DNA of 64,000 nucleotides from an uncultured Lachnospiraceae bacterium (GTDB lineage: Bacteria > Bacillota > Clostridia > Lachnospirales > Lachnospiraceae). The notes beneath the pieces are model-generated. The model did no database searches. It had not been told where the DNA came from and saw only the letters and a program-made list of their open reading frames with translations. Positions 53,110 to 62,573 of this stretch are shown here, piece by piece (within the stretch, counting starts at the first letter, position 1; each line of letters starts with the position of its first letter). Made by a program: the position numbers and the translations under genes. The stretch lies in contig CANSTU010000005.1 of assembly GCA_947650005.1 (NCBI GenBank), positions 1-64,000 on the forward strand, written 5' to 3'.

Positions 53110-53967
53110 ATGAGCGAACTAAAGGGAAAAATTGATTTTGTAGCGTTGATCTGTGCATCCAATGCCAACCCCAACGGGGATCCTCTGAACGGAAACCGGC
53201 CGAGGGAAAATTTTGAGGGATATGGAGAAATTTCTGACGTATGCATCAAACGCAAGATCAGAAACCGCTGGCAGGACATGGGGCAGAGGATTTTCGTACA
53301 GTCCGATGACAGAGCGGATGATGGATTCAAAAGCCTGAAAGACAGGGCGGACGGCTGTGCCCCGCTGAAAGAGGAAATAGAAAAGAGGAAAAACGCCGAC
53401 CGGGATAAGTGTGCCGAGCTGGCGTGCCGGGAATGGCTGGACGTGCGCAGTTTTGGGCAGGTATTCGCTTTCAAAGGGGTGGAAGTATCGGTCGGAATCC
53501 GTGGCCCTGTATCCATCCATCAGGCGGTAAGTGTAGAGCCCGTGGATATTATCAGCATGCAGATTACCAAAAGCGTGAACAGCGAGTCAGGAAAAGAGGG
53601 CAAGGCATCGGATACCATGGGGACAAAGCACAGGGTCGGCTTCGGTCTGTATGTTTTGAAGGGAAGCGTGAACGTGCAGCTGGCGGAGAAAACCGGATTT
53701 TCACAGGAGGACGCGCAGCTTCTGAAAGAAGCGCTGAAAACCCTGTTTGAAAACGATGCTTCCTCCGCGCGGCCGGAAGGAAGTATGGAGGTATGCCAAT
53801 TATACTGGTGGCAGCATGAAGAAAAGATGCCCTCTGTTTCCTCCGCAAAAGTGCATCGGAGCGTGAAAGTTACACCCAGGACGGACAGGCCCACGTCTTT
53901 TGCGGATTATGTAGTAAGCTATGAGGATCCGGGGTGTGTGGAGCCGGAGGTATTCGACCTTGTATGA
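53110..53967 (+). CDS. cas7c: Cas7c Cascade backbone (Csd2, type I-C)
   Basis: A 285-residue RAMP protein with the Csd2 signature 'FVALICASNANPNGDPLNGNRPRE' at the N-terminus and 'DVRSFGQVFAFKG', 'SVGIRGPVSIHQAVSVEPVDIISMQITKSVN' in the middle. Several copies coat the crRNA and form the Cascade backbone. ATG 53110 is favoured by GAGGA; ATG 53098 overlaps the hairpin's 3' side. The stop overlaps the cas4 start. Confidence 0.95.
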   Translation: MSELKGKIDFVALICASNANPNGDPLNGNRPRENFEGYGEISDVCIKRKIRNRWQDMGQRIFVQSDDRADDGFKSLKDRADGCAPLKEEIEKRKNADRDKCAELACREWLDVRSFGQVFAFKGVEVSVGIRGPVSIHQAVSVEPVDIISMQITKSVNSESGKEGKASDTMGTKHRVGFGLYVLKGSVNVQLAEKTGFSQEDAQLLKEALKTLFENDASSARPEGSMEVCQLYWWQHEEKMPSVSSAKVHRSVKVTPRTDRPTSFADYVVSYEDPGCVEPEVFDLV

Positions 53968-54619
53968 GGAAGAGGATTATTTGCAGCTGTCCGGCATTCA
54001 GCATTTTGCCTTCTGCAGGAGGCAGTGGGCTTTGGCCTATATAGAACAGCAGTGGATGGAGAATGTGAGGACCGTGGAAGGGAAGCTTCTGCATCAAAAG
54101 GCCCATGATGTAACGAGCAGGGAAAAGAGAGGAGAGCTGATCCTTTCACGGGCCATGCCGGTCCATTCCAGGCAGATGGGGATAAGCGGAGAATGCGATG
54201 TGGTGGAATTCCACCGTTGTGCGGACGGGATACCCCTGCAAGGCTGTAAGGGGAAATATTGTGTCGTACCTGTGGAATATAAGCGGGGATCCCCGAAAAA
54301 GAATCAGGCAGACAGGCTGCAGCTGGCGGCTCAGGCCATGTGCCTGGAAGAGATGTTGTGTTGTGAAATTCCCTATGGCTATCTTTTCTATGGAGAAACC
54401 CGTCACAGAGAAAAAGTGGAACTGGCCAAAGGGATACGTGATACCGTTAGGGATATGTTTGAAGAAATGCATGGCTATTTTTCCAGAAGATATACGCCAA
54501 AGGTAAAATGGAGTAAAAGCTGCAACGCCTGCTCCCTGCGGGATATCTGCCTGCCCGTTTTGGGAAAGGGGAAATCATCCCGCCGATATGTGGAGGAACA
54601 CATGGACGGGATGGACTGA
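53960..54619 (+). CDS. cas4: Cas4 exonuclease
   Basis: A 219-residue RecB-like nuclease. TTG 53960 is taken as start because GGAGG lies ~9 nt upstream and the family usually begins '(M)YEEEDYLQLSGIQHFAFCRRQW'; it overlaps cas7c by 8 nt. Iron-sulfur cysteines are in 'FCRRQW' and the C-terminal 'CNACSLRDIC'. Active-site residues are in 'GECDVVEF' and 'VPVEYKRG' (E-x-K). It trims and PAM-selects new spacer DNA for Cas1-Cas2. Confidence 0.94.
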   Translation: MYEEEDYLQLSGIQHFAFCRRQWALAYIEQQWMENVRTVEGKLLHQKAHDVTSREKRGELILSRAMPVHSRQMGISGECDVVEFHRCADGIPLQGCKGKYCVVPVEYKRGSPKKNQADRLQLAAQAMCLEEMLCCEIPYGYLFYGETRHREKVELAKGIRDTVRDMFEEMHGYFSRRYTPKVKWSKSCNACSLRDICLPVLGKGKSSRRYVEEHMDGMD

Positions 54620-54656
54620 CCGGCGAAAAAGGATGGTGTGCAGACCGGAGAGGAAT

Positions 54657-55688
54657 ATGAAAAGACTTCTAAATACGCTTTATGTGACGTCCCATAACCG
54701 TTATCTCTCCCTGGATGGAGAGAATGTGGTAATCCTGGAAAAGGAACAGGAGGTCGGGCGGATTCCGCTGCATAATCTGGAGGCGATCGTGACGTTCGGT
54801 TATACAGGGGCAAGTCCGGCGCTGATGGGCGCATGTGCCCAACGCGGCGTTGGTTTGACATTCCTGAGCGGAAACGGAAGATTTATTGCCAGAGTGACAG
54901 GGGAAGTCTACGGAAATGTGACGCTGCGCAAAGAGCAGTACCGGACGAGTGAAAAAAGTGCGGAAAGCCTCGACATCGCTAAAAACTTCATTGCCGGTAA
55001 GATATATAATTCCAAGTGGATTTTGGAGCGGATGGCGAGGGATTATCCCATGCGCTTGGATGCGGAAAAACTAAAAAGTAAATCCTCTTTTCTATCGAAT
55101 ACGCTCCACAACATCGAAGCGTGTGCGGATGCTGCTTCTTTAAGAGGATTGGAGGGAGAAGCGGCATCGGTCTATTTTTCCTGCTTTGATGACATGATTT
55201 TGCAGCAAAAGGAAACTTTCAAATTTTATGGGAGAAACAGAAGGCCGCCCATGGATGAGGTGAATGCAATGTTATCCTTTGCCTATACGCTGCTGGCCTC
55301 CATGTGCGCCAGCGCGCTGGAAACGGTAGGCCTGGATCCCTATGTGGGATTTTTCCATACGGATAGGCCAGGTCGAAAATCGCTGGCACTGGACATGATG
55401 GAAGAATTGCGGGGTGTAATGGGAGACCGGTTTGTCCTCACCCTGATTAATAGAAAGGAGATTCGCGCAAAGGGATTTCTTCGGAAAGAGGATGGGGCGG
55501 TTATTATGGAGGGTGAAGCGAGAAAAGCCTTTTTATCTGCATGGCAGGGGAGAAAACAGGAAATGATTACTCACCCCTTTTTGGGAGAAAAGGTGGAATG
55601 GGGCATGGTTCCCTATGTACAGGCGATGCTTTTGGCAAGATTTTTAAGAGGAGATTTAGACGGATATCCGCCGTTCTTCTGGAAATAA
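54657..55688 (+). CDS. cas1: Cas1 integrase (type I-C)
   Basis: A 343-residue protein beginning 'MKRLLNTLYVTSHNRYLSLDGENVVI', with catalytic residues in 'LRGLEGEAASVYF' (Glu), 'VGFFHTDRPGR' (His) and 'LALDMMEELR' (Asp/Glu). With Cas2 it inserts spacers at the leader end of the array. ATG 54657 follows GGAGAGGA; the frame upstream to 54588 overlaps cas4 without an SD. Confidence 0.96.
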   Translation: MKRLLNTLYVTSHNRYLSLDGENVVILEKEQEVGRIPLHNLEAIVTFGYTGASPALMGACAQRGVGLTFLSGNGRFIARVTGEVYGNVTLRKEQYRTSEKSAESLDIAKNFIAGKIYNSKWILERMARDYPMRLDAEKLKSKSSFLSNTLHNIEACADAASLRGLEGEAASVYFSCFDDMILQQKETFKFYGRNRRPPMDEVNAMLSFAYTLLASMCASALETVGLDPYVGFFHTDRPGRKSLALDMMEELRGVMGDRFVLTLINRKEIRAKGFLRKEDGAVIMEGEARKAFLSAWQGRKQEMITHPFLGEKVEWGMVPYVQAMLLARFLRGDLDGYPPFFWK

Positions 55689-55716
55689 AAGGATGGACCC
55701 TAAGGAGGTGATTCCA

Positions 55717-56007
55717 ATGCTGGTTTTGATCACCTATGATGTAAATACTCAGACAGCCGCCGGCCGCAGCCGATTGCGGAAGGTGGCGAAGCAATGCGTG
55801 AATTATGGTCAAAGGGTACAGAATTCCGTATTTGAATGCAATATGGATGCTGCAAAATGCCGCCAGGTGAAAGCGATTCTGGAGGATTTGATTGATAAGG
55901 ATTCAGACAGCCTGCGATTCTATTATCTTGGGGACAATTATAAAAATAAAGTGGAGCATATTGGGGCAAAACCGGGATTCGATGTGACCGGAACTCTAAT
56001 TTTCTAA
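55717..56007 (+). CDS. cas2: Cas2 (type I-C)
   Basis: A 96-residue protein with the family start 'MLVLITYDVNTQTAAGRSRLRKVAKQCVNYGQRVQNSVFEC' (Asp 8 at the dimer centre). It forms the Cas1-Cas2 integration complex. Start ATG 55717 is fixed by the textbook SD AAGGAGGTGA. Last gene of the operon, 182 nt before the first repeat. Confidence 0.96.
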   Translation: MLVLITYDVNTQTAAGRSRLRKVAKQCVNYGQRVQNSVFECNMDAAKCRQVKAILEDLIDKDSDSLRFYYLGDNYKNKVEHIGAKPGFDVTGTLIF

Positions 56008-56189
56008 GTAAAGTAGAGGTGCGGACTGGATGTGAACATGAAAGCCTTAGAAGGTTCGCACCTGCAAATGATTTTGCATTGTGCACAGATAAGCTATATT
56101 CTGATAAAACGCTCCGTTATAAAAAGTGGAATTGTCAAATTGTTACAAAATTTAAAACGGAAAGGATAGGGATGTAGGTTGTCTTTGCG
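56008..56189 (+). promoter_or_regulatory. CRISPR leader with two stem-loops
   Basis: The leader lies between cas2 and the first repeat. AGGTGCGGAC (56017-56026) pairs with GTTCGCACCT (56054-56063), one G-T pair, over a 27-nt loop; TGCAAA-TGAT-TTTGCA (56064-56079) follows at once. The remainder is AT-rich near 56090-56160. The hairpins may end cas2 transcription or mark the integration platform. The array promoter was not placed. Confidence 0.55.
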
Positions 56190-57902
56190 GTCTTCCTCTG
56201 TGTAGAGGAAGTGGATTGAAATATGCTGCAGGATCCGGTTGAACCGCGGGTGAGGGTCTTCCTCTGTGTAGAGGAAGTGGATTGAAATGCCACTGGGAAC
56301 GAAGGAAAAATGCGGGAGATGTCTTCCTCTGTGTAGAGGAAGTGGATTGAAATTCACAGGAAGAAGGCCATATTCATTGGCATAGGCCGTCTTCCTCTGT
56401 GTAGAGGAAGTGGATTGAAATATGCCAGGATTTCGGGGAATGTTGCAGGGGATTACGTCTTCCTCTGTGTAGAGGAAGTGGATTGAAATTTTGGAAAACG
56501 GAAACTAGACAGGGATGAGACGGTCTTCCTCTGTGTAGAGGAAGTGGATTGAAATACATACGTTGAGGACAGCCGGCTGAGGATGGGGGTCTTCCTCTGT
56601 GTAGAGGAAGTGGATTGAAATTTAAATGGAATGTTTCGAAAATCACCGATAATAGTCTTCCTCTGTGTAGAGGAAGTGGATTGAAATATTTTGACCGCCA
56701 AAAGAGCCATTGCGCCAAAATCGTCTTCCTCTGTGTAGAGGAAGTGGATTGAAATGTGATATATTTCGCTATATAGCTTGATGCACGGCTGTCTTCCTCT
56801 GTGTAGAGGAAGTGGATTGAAATAGGCCAATAACATCACCGTTTATCAGTCCAGAAGGTCTTCCTCTGTGTAGAGGAAGTGGATTGAAATAATTAGTCGT
56901 GGGCTGGCTTCTCTGAAAGAAGAAGTCTTCCTCTGTGTAGAGGAAGTGGATTGAAATTCCCCAGAATGGGGAGCCAAACGTGAAGCATGGGTCTTCCTCT
57001 GTGTAGAGGAAGTGGATTGAAATTGCTCCTGCTGCCATAACAAGCTTCGTCAGTCTGGTCTTCCTCTGTGTAGAGGAAGTGGATTGAAATAGAGATGCAG
57101 ACAGAATTAGGGAAGGAAATAGAGGTCTTCCTCTGTGTAGAGGAAGTGGATTGAAATAGCAAGGGCAACGGGACTAAGTGAAGCTGCTATATCGTCTTCC
57201 TCTGTGTAGAGGAAGTGGATTGAAATTTTAATGTGACGGCGTATTAACCGGTTCGCATTGTCTTCCTCTGTGTAGAGGAAGTGGATTGAAATAAAATTCG
57301 GCAACCAGGATATAGACACGAAGAGGGTCTTCCTCTGTGTAGAGGAAGTGGATTGAAATATTCTTACTGTTACGCTTTGCAATCCGGCTGTTGCGTCTTC
57401 CTCTATGTAGAGGAAGTGGATTGAAATTTTGTAGAATGTAACATGCATGCCGGTCGGATAATCGGTCTTCCTCTGTGTAGAGGAAGTGGATTGAAATTCC
57501 TATGTGGTGGTGAAATTCCCGGGGAAGGAAGTCTTCCTCTGTGTAGAGGAAGTGGATTGAAATTCTATATGTCACGTCCGACCGGCTCCATCCCGGGTAC
57601 GTCTTCCTCTGTGTAGAGGAAGTGGATTGAAATACCATCGCTTCGTCGCCAATCTGGGCGGAAATTTCGTCTTCCTCTGTGTAGAGGAAGTGGATTGAAA
57701 TGTACGATTCGCTCCCTTGCTTATACTTGACCTTTGTCTTCCTCTATATAGAGAAAGTGGATTGAAATATCGTGGCTCTTGCCTTTTCACAGATGTTCAA
57801 ACGTCTTCCTCTGCGTAGAGGAAGTGGATTGAAATGTGGTTGACTGTATACGTCAGAACACCACGAAGAGTCTTCCACTGTGAAGAGGAAATGGATTAAA
57901 AC
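56190..57902 (+). CRISPR. CRISPR array, type I-C, 26 repeats and 25 spacers
   Basis: The repeat is 33 nt: it starts GTCTTCCTCTGTGTAGAGG, where TTCCTCT and AGAGGAA form the crRNA stem, and ends GTGGATTGAAAT, the type I-C 3' handle (last 11 nt ATTGAAAT type). Spacers are 32-37 nt. The leader end is at cas2. Repeats are identical except repeat 19 (GTCTTCCTCTATG), 24 (TATATAGAGAAAG), 25 (TGCGTAG) and the last, 57870-57902, which is strongly decayed (CCACTGTGAAG, ATGGATTAAAAC). Decay at the distal end is expected. The intact cas set and uniform proximal repeats suggest an active array. Confidence 0.97.
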
Positions 57903-58243
57903 GTCGGAAAAGTTACCTATACAGGCGCTTGCACAAGCCTTTCTATATTTAATGCAGAAAAGGGATAAAAGATCTCGCCATGTCCTTCTGTGATTTTTTA
58001 CCAGCAGATAGGAGGTGAGAAATGCATTTGTGAAAGGGGAGTACCTTGTATTCCATTTTGGCTCATTTGCTATCAGAATCATAAACGCAGACATGGAGCA
58101 AATGATTATAAAATAGAACAAAAGTCCATGCAGTATGATTCCACAACAAACTCAGAAATCGTTCGAAATTCTGGTTTACGTGTAGCATGCTTCCTGTTTT
58201 TCTAGCCTTTTTCTTCCGCATATGATAAATTAAAAAGTGTATA
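57903..58243. other. Gene-free stretch after the CRISPR array
   Basis: No gene with a credible start is seen on either strand. Frames on the minus strand that run into the array are products of the repeat. The sequence is AT-rich and unremarkable until the two-stem element at 58244. Confidence 0.4.
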
Positions 58244-58310
58244 GGTTGAAAAATGTCTTTGCAGCCATTTTTCAACCGTGATTTATGCCTGCTAAGGCAG
58301 GCATGGAGGG
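58244..58310 (+). promoter_or_regulatory. Two-stem element (12-bp stem plus GCCTGC hairpin) before the DUF3298 lipoprotein gene
   Basis: GGTTGAAAAATG (58244-58255) pairs perfectly with CATTTTTCAACC (58266-58277). The linker GTGATTTAT leads to a perfect hairpin GCCTGC-TAAG-GCAGGC (58287-58302), then ATGGAGGG. The SD-like GGAGGG (58305-58310) is ~35 nt before the likely start ATG 58346, farther than in other copies. Confidence 0.65.
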
Positions 58311-58345
58311 TTAGTGGATATAGAGCAAGAAAGCGAGTTGAGATA

Positions 58346-59290
58346 ATGGCTGAAGTACGAAGAGAAAATAGGGTAAAGAGGTCTGGCCTTATATTGCTTA
58401 TGGCATTTTGCCTTACGGCTTGTGATACTGGGGCAGGGCAAGAGAAAGACACCGCTGTGATACATATCCAGCCGGAAACCCTGGACAGGATTGAAAACGG
58501 TGAGACCGCTGAAACTTCACAGGGGGTTCAGGCATATGGCGTTGGAGAGCCAGAAACGGAAACAGCATTGGGCGCTGAGGAAAAAGGGGTGCCTGCCGCT
58601 GAGGAAACTTCAAATTCTATCGAAGGCAATGCACCTTCCCTGGAACAGGCGGGTGAAAGGAATGGAATGCCCCAAATTTCCTATGAAATCCTGAGAAGTG
58701 CGCGGACGGATGATACAGGAGAAGAAGTTATCTTCGCAGAATATCCAAGGATTTCAGTGGCGGGGGACGATTATGAGGCTTTGTCTGCTGCGCTCGCTTC
58801 CATTAGCCAGGAATGGCAGGCGGGCAGTGAAGCGCTTCTGGAGAACGAAGAGGAACGGGCAAGGGAATACAGGGAATCCATTGATCCGTCCTTGCTTTTT
58901 TCCCGGGAGGTGGCAGTGGACATTACCAGATGCGATTCGGATATTGTGAGTATCGTTATTGGCTGTATGGAAGAGATAGGAGGCCCCCATCCCAATTATG
59001 CTACCTGCGCTTATAACCTGAATGCGAAAACTGGAGAACTGCTGCATCTGTCGGATGTGATGTCCGTTGATGAAATGCTTAAGGAAACCATCAGAATGCA
59101 GCTGTATGCAAACTATCCGGAACTAGAGTTTGATGATGCTTTGTTGCGGCAGGAGATTGCGGAAAATTTGGAAAATCAAACCGTGGATTGGTATTTTTGG
59201 GAGGGGCGGATAAGCATTGCATTCAGAGAGGGATCTTTCGGATTTGGGCATGCAGAGGGAAGTCTTGGCGTATTGCTTCCTCTCGGATAA
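58346..59290 (+). CDS. Lipoprotein with DUF3298/RsiV-like domain
   Basis: A 314-residue protein. The lipoprotein signal is 'RSGLILLMAFCLTAC' (lipobox LTAC, Cys 26), followed by a Glu/Thr-rich linker (to ~105) and a C-terminal DUF4163/DUF3298 pair ('ISYEILRSARTDDTGEEVIFAEYPRISV...', 'GGPHPNYATCAYNLNAKTGELLHLSDVM...ISIAFREGSFGFGHAEGSLGVLLPL'). This domain occurs in the anti-sigma factor RsiV, where it binds lysozyme, and in many secreted proteins of unknown role. No sigma factor gene is adjacent. ATG 58346 is in frame but its SD is weak. Confidence 0.8.
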   Translation: MAEVRRENRVKRSGLILLMAFCLTACDTGAGQEKDTAVIHIQPETLDRIENGETAETSQGVQAYGVGEPETETALGAEEKGVPAAEETSNSIEGNAPSLEQAGERNGMPQISYEILRSARTDDTGEEVIFAEYPRISVAGDDYEALSAALASISQEWQAGSEALLENEEERAREYRESIDPSLLFSREVAVDITRCDSDIVSIVIGCMEEIGGPHPNYATCAYNLNAKTGELLHLSDVMSVDEMLKETIRMQLYANYPELEFDDALLRQEIAENLENQTVDWYFWEGRISIAFREGSFGFGHAEGSLGVLLPLG

Positions 59291-59336
59291 AAACTTTGCC
59301 AAACATAGTCAAAATTGAGAAAGGGGAAAAACGGAT

Positions 59337-60386
59337 ATGAAAATATTGTTGATCGGAGGTACAGGGACGATCAGTATGGCCATTACACAAAAACTTCTGG
59401 AGAATGGTCATGAGGTGTATCTCGTAAATAGAGGAAACCGGAATGCCGGCCTGGCGGCGCAGCTTTCCGACGGATCATGGAACCGGCCAAAGGAAATCCG
59501 GGTAGATATTGCGGATGAGAACGAGGCAGCAAAACAATTGGACGGACTTGTATTTGATGCGGCGGCGGATTTTATCGCTTTTAAGAAAGGACAGCTGGAA
59601 CGGGATTATCGATTGTTTCGGGGGAAAATAAAGCAATTTATATTCATCAGCTCTGCTGCGGCTTACCAAAAGCCTGTTTTGGACTACAGGATCACGGAGA
59701 GCACGCCGCAGGCGAATCCCTATTGGGCTTATGCCAGGGACAAGATCGCCTGCGAAGAATATCTGCGCGGATTGTATCAAGACGAGGGATTCCCAATAAC
59801 GATCGTGCGTCCGAGCCATACCTTTGACGAGCGTTCTGTCCCTGTGGGGATACATGGCAAATGCGGGAGCTGGCAAGTTTTGAAACGTATGATGGAGGGA
59901 AAGCCAGTTATCATCCATGGGGACGGGACATCTCTGTGGACGATGACTCATAACAGCGATTTCGCAGCTGGTTTTATCGGGCTTCTTGGCAATTCCCATG
60001 CGCTGGGACAGGCAGTGCAGATCATGTCTCCTGAAAGTATGACATGGAATCAGATTTACGGGGTGATCGCGGACGAGCTGGGCGTGGCGTTGCACGCGGT
60101 TCATATTTCTTCAGAATTTCTGGCGGCCGCAGGCGGAAATCTGTATGATTTTACCGGTTCCCTGTTGGGAGACAAGGCGAATTCGGTGGTATTCGATGTG
60201 GAGAAATTAAGACGCTTAGTTCCGTCCTGGATGCCCCAGAAGACGATGGATGAGGGATTGCGCGAGACGGTGCGCCATGTGAAAAATACACCGGCGCTGC
60301 ACCATGAGGATCCGGAATTTGACGCCTGGTGTGACAAGGTGATTGAGAAGAGAAAAGCCGTTCTTGACAGCCTGGGGAAGGCATGA
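59337..60386 (+). CDS. NAD(P)-dependent epimerase/dehydratase family protein
   Basis: A 349-residue extended SDR. The Rossmann start is 'KILLIGGTGTISMAITQKLLENGHEVYLVNRG' (G-x-x-G-x-x-S variant, GGTGTIS). The substrate-side strand is 'FIFISSAAAYQKP', the catalytic Tyr-Lys is in 'WAYARDKIACEEYL', and 'ITIVRPSHTFDER' follows. The glycine motif ends in Ser rather than Gly, as in atypical SDRs related to chloroplast RNA-binding CSP41, so epimerase activity is not assured. SD AAAGGGG precedes ATG 59337. Confidence 0.82.
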   Translation: MKILLIGGTGTISMAITQKLLENGHEVYLVNRGNRNAGLAAQLSDGSWNRPKEIRVDIADENEAAKQLDGLVFDAAADFIAFKKGQLERDYRLFRGKIKQFIFISSAAAYQKPVLDYRITESTPQANPYWAYARDKIACEEYLRGLYQDEGFPITIVRPSHTFDERSVPVGIHGKCGSWQVLKRMMEGKPVIIHGDGTSLWTMTHNSDFAAGFIGLLGNSHALGQAVQIMSPESMTWNQIYGVIADELGVALHAVHISSEFLAAAGGNLYDFTGSLLGDKANSVVFDVEKLRRLVPSWMPQKTMDEGLRETVRHVKNTPALHHEDPEFDAWCDKVIEKRKAVLDSLGKA

Positions 60387-60492
60387 TACACTGAGTGCAC
60401 CAATTACTGAACCAAAGAGATACAGATGTGGCATCCGGTTTTGCGCGCACTTCGCCGCGTAGGATCAGGAGGATGGGAGCCCGAATGGGTTT

Positions 60493-60530
60493 ACCGCCGC
60501 AGATGAAAGTCTGCCGCCGAGATAGGCGGT
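60493..60530 (+). other. Nested inverted repeats in the gap after the SDR gene
   Basis: ACCGCC (60493-60498) pairs with GGCGGT (60525-60530), and directly inside it GCAGA (60499-60503) pairs with TCTGC (60510-60514). No known riboswitch core was recognised. It might be a small structured RNA or part of the 3' end of the SDR transcript. Confidence 0.3.
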
Positions 60531-60558
60531 GGATACGATATGAGAAAACGAAATCAGG

Positions 60559-60596
60559 TGACCTGTCTGCCAGCTTCTGGCAGGGGGGTCATTTTT
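60559..60596 (+). terminator. Rho-independent terminator
   Basis: TGACC (60559-60563) pairs with GGTCA (60587-60591), and the inner TCTGCCAG pairs with CTGGCAG around CTT, followed by TTTTT. It ends the SDR transcript about 170 nt after its stop. Confidence 0.8.
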
Positions 60597-60638
60597 GTAT
60601 TTTAAGAAAAATAAAATTTTAATCTCTCTGATGGGTAC

Positions 60639-60732
60639 GCGTGCCAAAGCGCATGGATAGGAACAAAGATCGAAGATTTAAATGGTTAGCCTCCTGATTA
60701 GAGTGCGCGTCTTGCACGAACGGCAGAAGGGG
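60639..60732 (+). promoter_or_regulatory. Two hairpin-SD elements before the Ig-like surface protein gene
   Basis: First: GCGTGC-CAAA-GCGCAT (60639-60654, one mismatch) and GGATAGGAA, with no start after it. Second: CCTGATT (60693-60699), GTGC-loop-GCAC (60703-60717), GGCAGAAGGGG with AGGGG at 60728-60732 and ATG 60740. The tandem layout matches 45607 and 53034. Confidence 0.5.
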
Positions 60733-60739
60733 CGAAAAA

Positions 60740-62482
60740 ATGCGCTTTTACGGGCAACGATCGCCTCCTTTCCTCGTTTTGAGTGCCCGGTCAATCGAGA
60801 TGATGGGATCAAAAGAGAATAAAATGGGGCGGGAAGGACATAATTCCGCGGATTTCATTGGGGCCGTCCGTGACGGTAGATTGAGAGGAGAAATGGGAAA
60901 AAGAAAGTGTAAGAGGCGGATAAGAGGGGAACAATTTCCAGACAAAAGAGGGAAGTCCCTCCGGACTTCAGGGAACCTACAATTTTTTTCTGCCTTTTTG
61001 GGGATTTTGCTATGTATTGTGTCTGGGCTGTGCGGTGTGGGCATGCGAAGCCAGGCAAAGGAGCGCAGGGCGGAGTTGGTTGAGAATCGATATCTGCAAT
61101 CATCTGCCCGGGAATTCGTCCTGCCGCATGACGGCTTTTCCGGAGAAGGAAGCCTCCAGAAGTTCCTGAATGGAGGGAAAAGGGAGGGAACATCCTTCAG
61201 GATTTTTCGCGGTATGGCAGAAGAGCGGGAATGGAGGGCAGAAGAATTCACGAGGGGAAAAGCGGTTTTTGTGCTGGAGGCATTCGACGACGGAGCGGGG
61301 CTCCCGGAAAGCCCCTATTCCTTTGACGGTGGAAAAACCTGGACGGCTGATTCGGAATACGAGGTGACGGAAAACGGCATATACGAAGCCCGGGCAAGAG
61401 ATGCCCTGGGGAATATGACAAAAGTTAAAATTGTGGTGGATAAGATCGATAATGAGGCGCCGGAGGTGGATTTTGCCATGGAGCCGGATCCCTGGTATAA
61501 AGGAAAGGCAGTAGTAAAGGTTCTGGCAACGGATGTGGACGCAGGGCTGGCGGATCGGGCATACTCTTTTGATGGAGGGAAGACGTGGCAGTTCTATGGG
61601 CAGATTGTGGTAAAGGAACCGGGTGAAATCCGGGTTATGGTGCGTGACGCGGTGGGAAACGAGAGGGAGGCTTCTTATCTGGCGGTGAGAAGCCAGGGAG
61701 AAGGTGCAGGAGACCGGGAAAATGAGAGGGAAGCTGGAATGAAACCAGAAGGGGAAGCTGAAGAAAAGAGGGAGGGAAAAGAGGAAGAAGACATCATAGA
61801 TCCTTTAGAAGAAGCTTTGGCGAAACGGAGTGTGGAGGATTCATCAAGGCACGGCGGATCGGAACCGAGCGGTAAAGAAGAAAAGGCTGCTTCGGATAAG
61901 GAAGGGAAACGAGATGGAACAGACAGCCTTCTGGAGGAAGGAACAGAGCAGGGGATGAAAGAAGGAGAAGCGGATGATCCGTATGGGCAGGAAGAAGTCT
62001 ATGGATGGATACATCGCAATAAACTGGAAGAGTATCTATCCCATCCGGACGGGCTGGAGGCAGAACGGATGGCCTTGGGGATTTATCTGCTAGAAAAACT
62101 TTTACTGGGCAAATTTTTCCGCGCCACAATCGGAAGCCTCCTTCTGTCGATTACGGCCTTAGCGGCGCTCCTTTCTCTGGGAAGCGGTATTCTGTACCTT
62201 TTTTATATGAGAGTGCGAATTTATAACTTTGACGGCAGAGAAAAATATATCTATCTGGGAAGCGTGCTGCTGCGCGAGAATCCACAGCATTTGTATGTTC
62301 GGATTCCGGAGAGCATGTGGGAGGAGGCAGTGACGGATGAATATCGGCTTTGCCCGGCATGGCTTGCAGTTACGTTCCGGTGCGGCCAGGGCCTTTTGGT
62401 GGAAACAGTTCCGGACGGCCGCTGTGCTTCTGTGCAAATCTCCGGACGTATGGAGTGTAGCCTGAGAAAAACATGGACATAA
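60740..62482 (+). CDS. Membrane-anchored surface protein with two Ig-like repeats
   Basis: A 580-residue protein. After a basic ~85-residue cytoplasmic leader comes one membrane helix (FFSAFLGILLCIVSGLCG). Two homologous repeats follow, around 'AFDDGAGLPESPYSFDGGKTW...YEARARDALGN' and 'ATDVDAGLADRAYSFDGGKTW...IRVMVRDAVGN', which are OmpL47/Big-type beta domains. A long Glu/Lys/Gly-rich linker (~330-415) leads to a second membrane helix (ATIGSLLLSITALAALLSLGSGILYLFY) and a cytoplasmic C-terminal domain (~110 residues). The function is unknown. AGGGG precedes ATG 60740. Confidence 0.7.
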   Translation: MRFYGQRSPPFLVLSARSIEMMGSKENKMGREGHNSADFIGAVRDGRLRGEMGKRKCKRRIRGEQFPDKRGKSLRTSGNLQFFSAFLGILLCIVSGLCGVGMRSQAKERRAELVENRYLQSSAREFVLPHDGFSGEGSLQKFLNGGKREGTSFRIFRGMAEEREWRAEEFTRGKAVFVLEAFDDGAGLPESPYSFDGGKTWTADSEYEVTENGIYEARARDALGNMTKVKIVVDKIDNEAPEVDFAMEPDPWYKGKAVVKVLATDVDAGLADRAYSFDGGKTWQFYGQIVVKEPGEIRVMVRDAVGNEREASYLAVRSQGEGAGDRENEREAGMKPEGEAEEKREGKEEEDIIDPLEEALAKRSVEDSSRHGGSEPSGKEEKAASDKEGKRDGTDSLLEEGTEQGMKEGEADDPYGQEEVYGWIHRNKLEEYLSHPDGLEAERMALGIYLLEKLLLGKFFRATIGSLLLSITALAALLSLGSGILYLFYMRVRIYNFDGREKYIYLGSVLLRENPQHLYVRIPESMWEEAVTDEYRLCPAWLAVTFRCGQGLLVETVPDGRCASVQISGRMECSLRKTWT

Positions 62483-62540
62483 AAGGAAGAATCTGTTACC
62501 ATCTAGGGAGTAAAACCGATTAGGCGGGGATGGACATTTT

Positions 62541-62568
62541 AAGTTCGCGCCTTCCACGCAGATGGGAG
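62541..62568 (+). promoter_or_regulatory. Hairpin-SD-like element before the HisC-type gene
   Basis: AAGTTCGCGCCTTCCACGC precedes AGATGGGAGCAAAAATG. The 3' module is identical to the 19302 copy, but the stem is poor here (GCG/CGC only). ATG 62574; SD GGGAG at 62564-62568. Confidence 0.45.
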
Positions 62569-62573
62569 CAAAA

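Noticed and set aside
56094..57790. Many minus-strand open frames with repeated ISIHFLYTEED or FQSTSSTQRKT motifs
   Set aside because: They are translations of the 33-nt CRISPR repeat; no SD or coding character.
60460..60560. Possible riboswitch between the SDR gene and its terminator
   Set aside because: Nested stems exist, but no conserved core of a known class could be matched, and the next gene has its own leader elements after the terminator.
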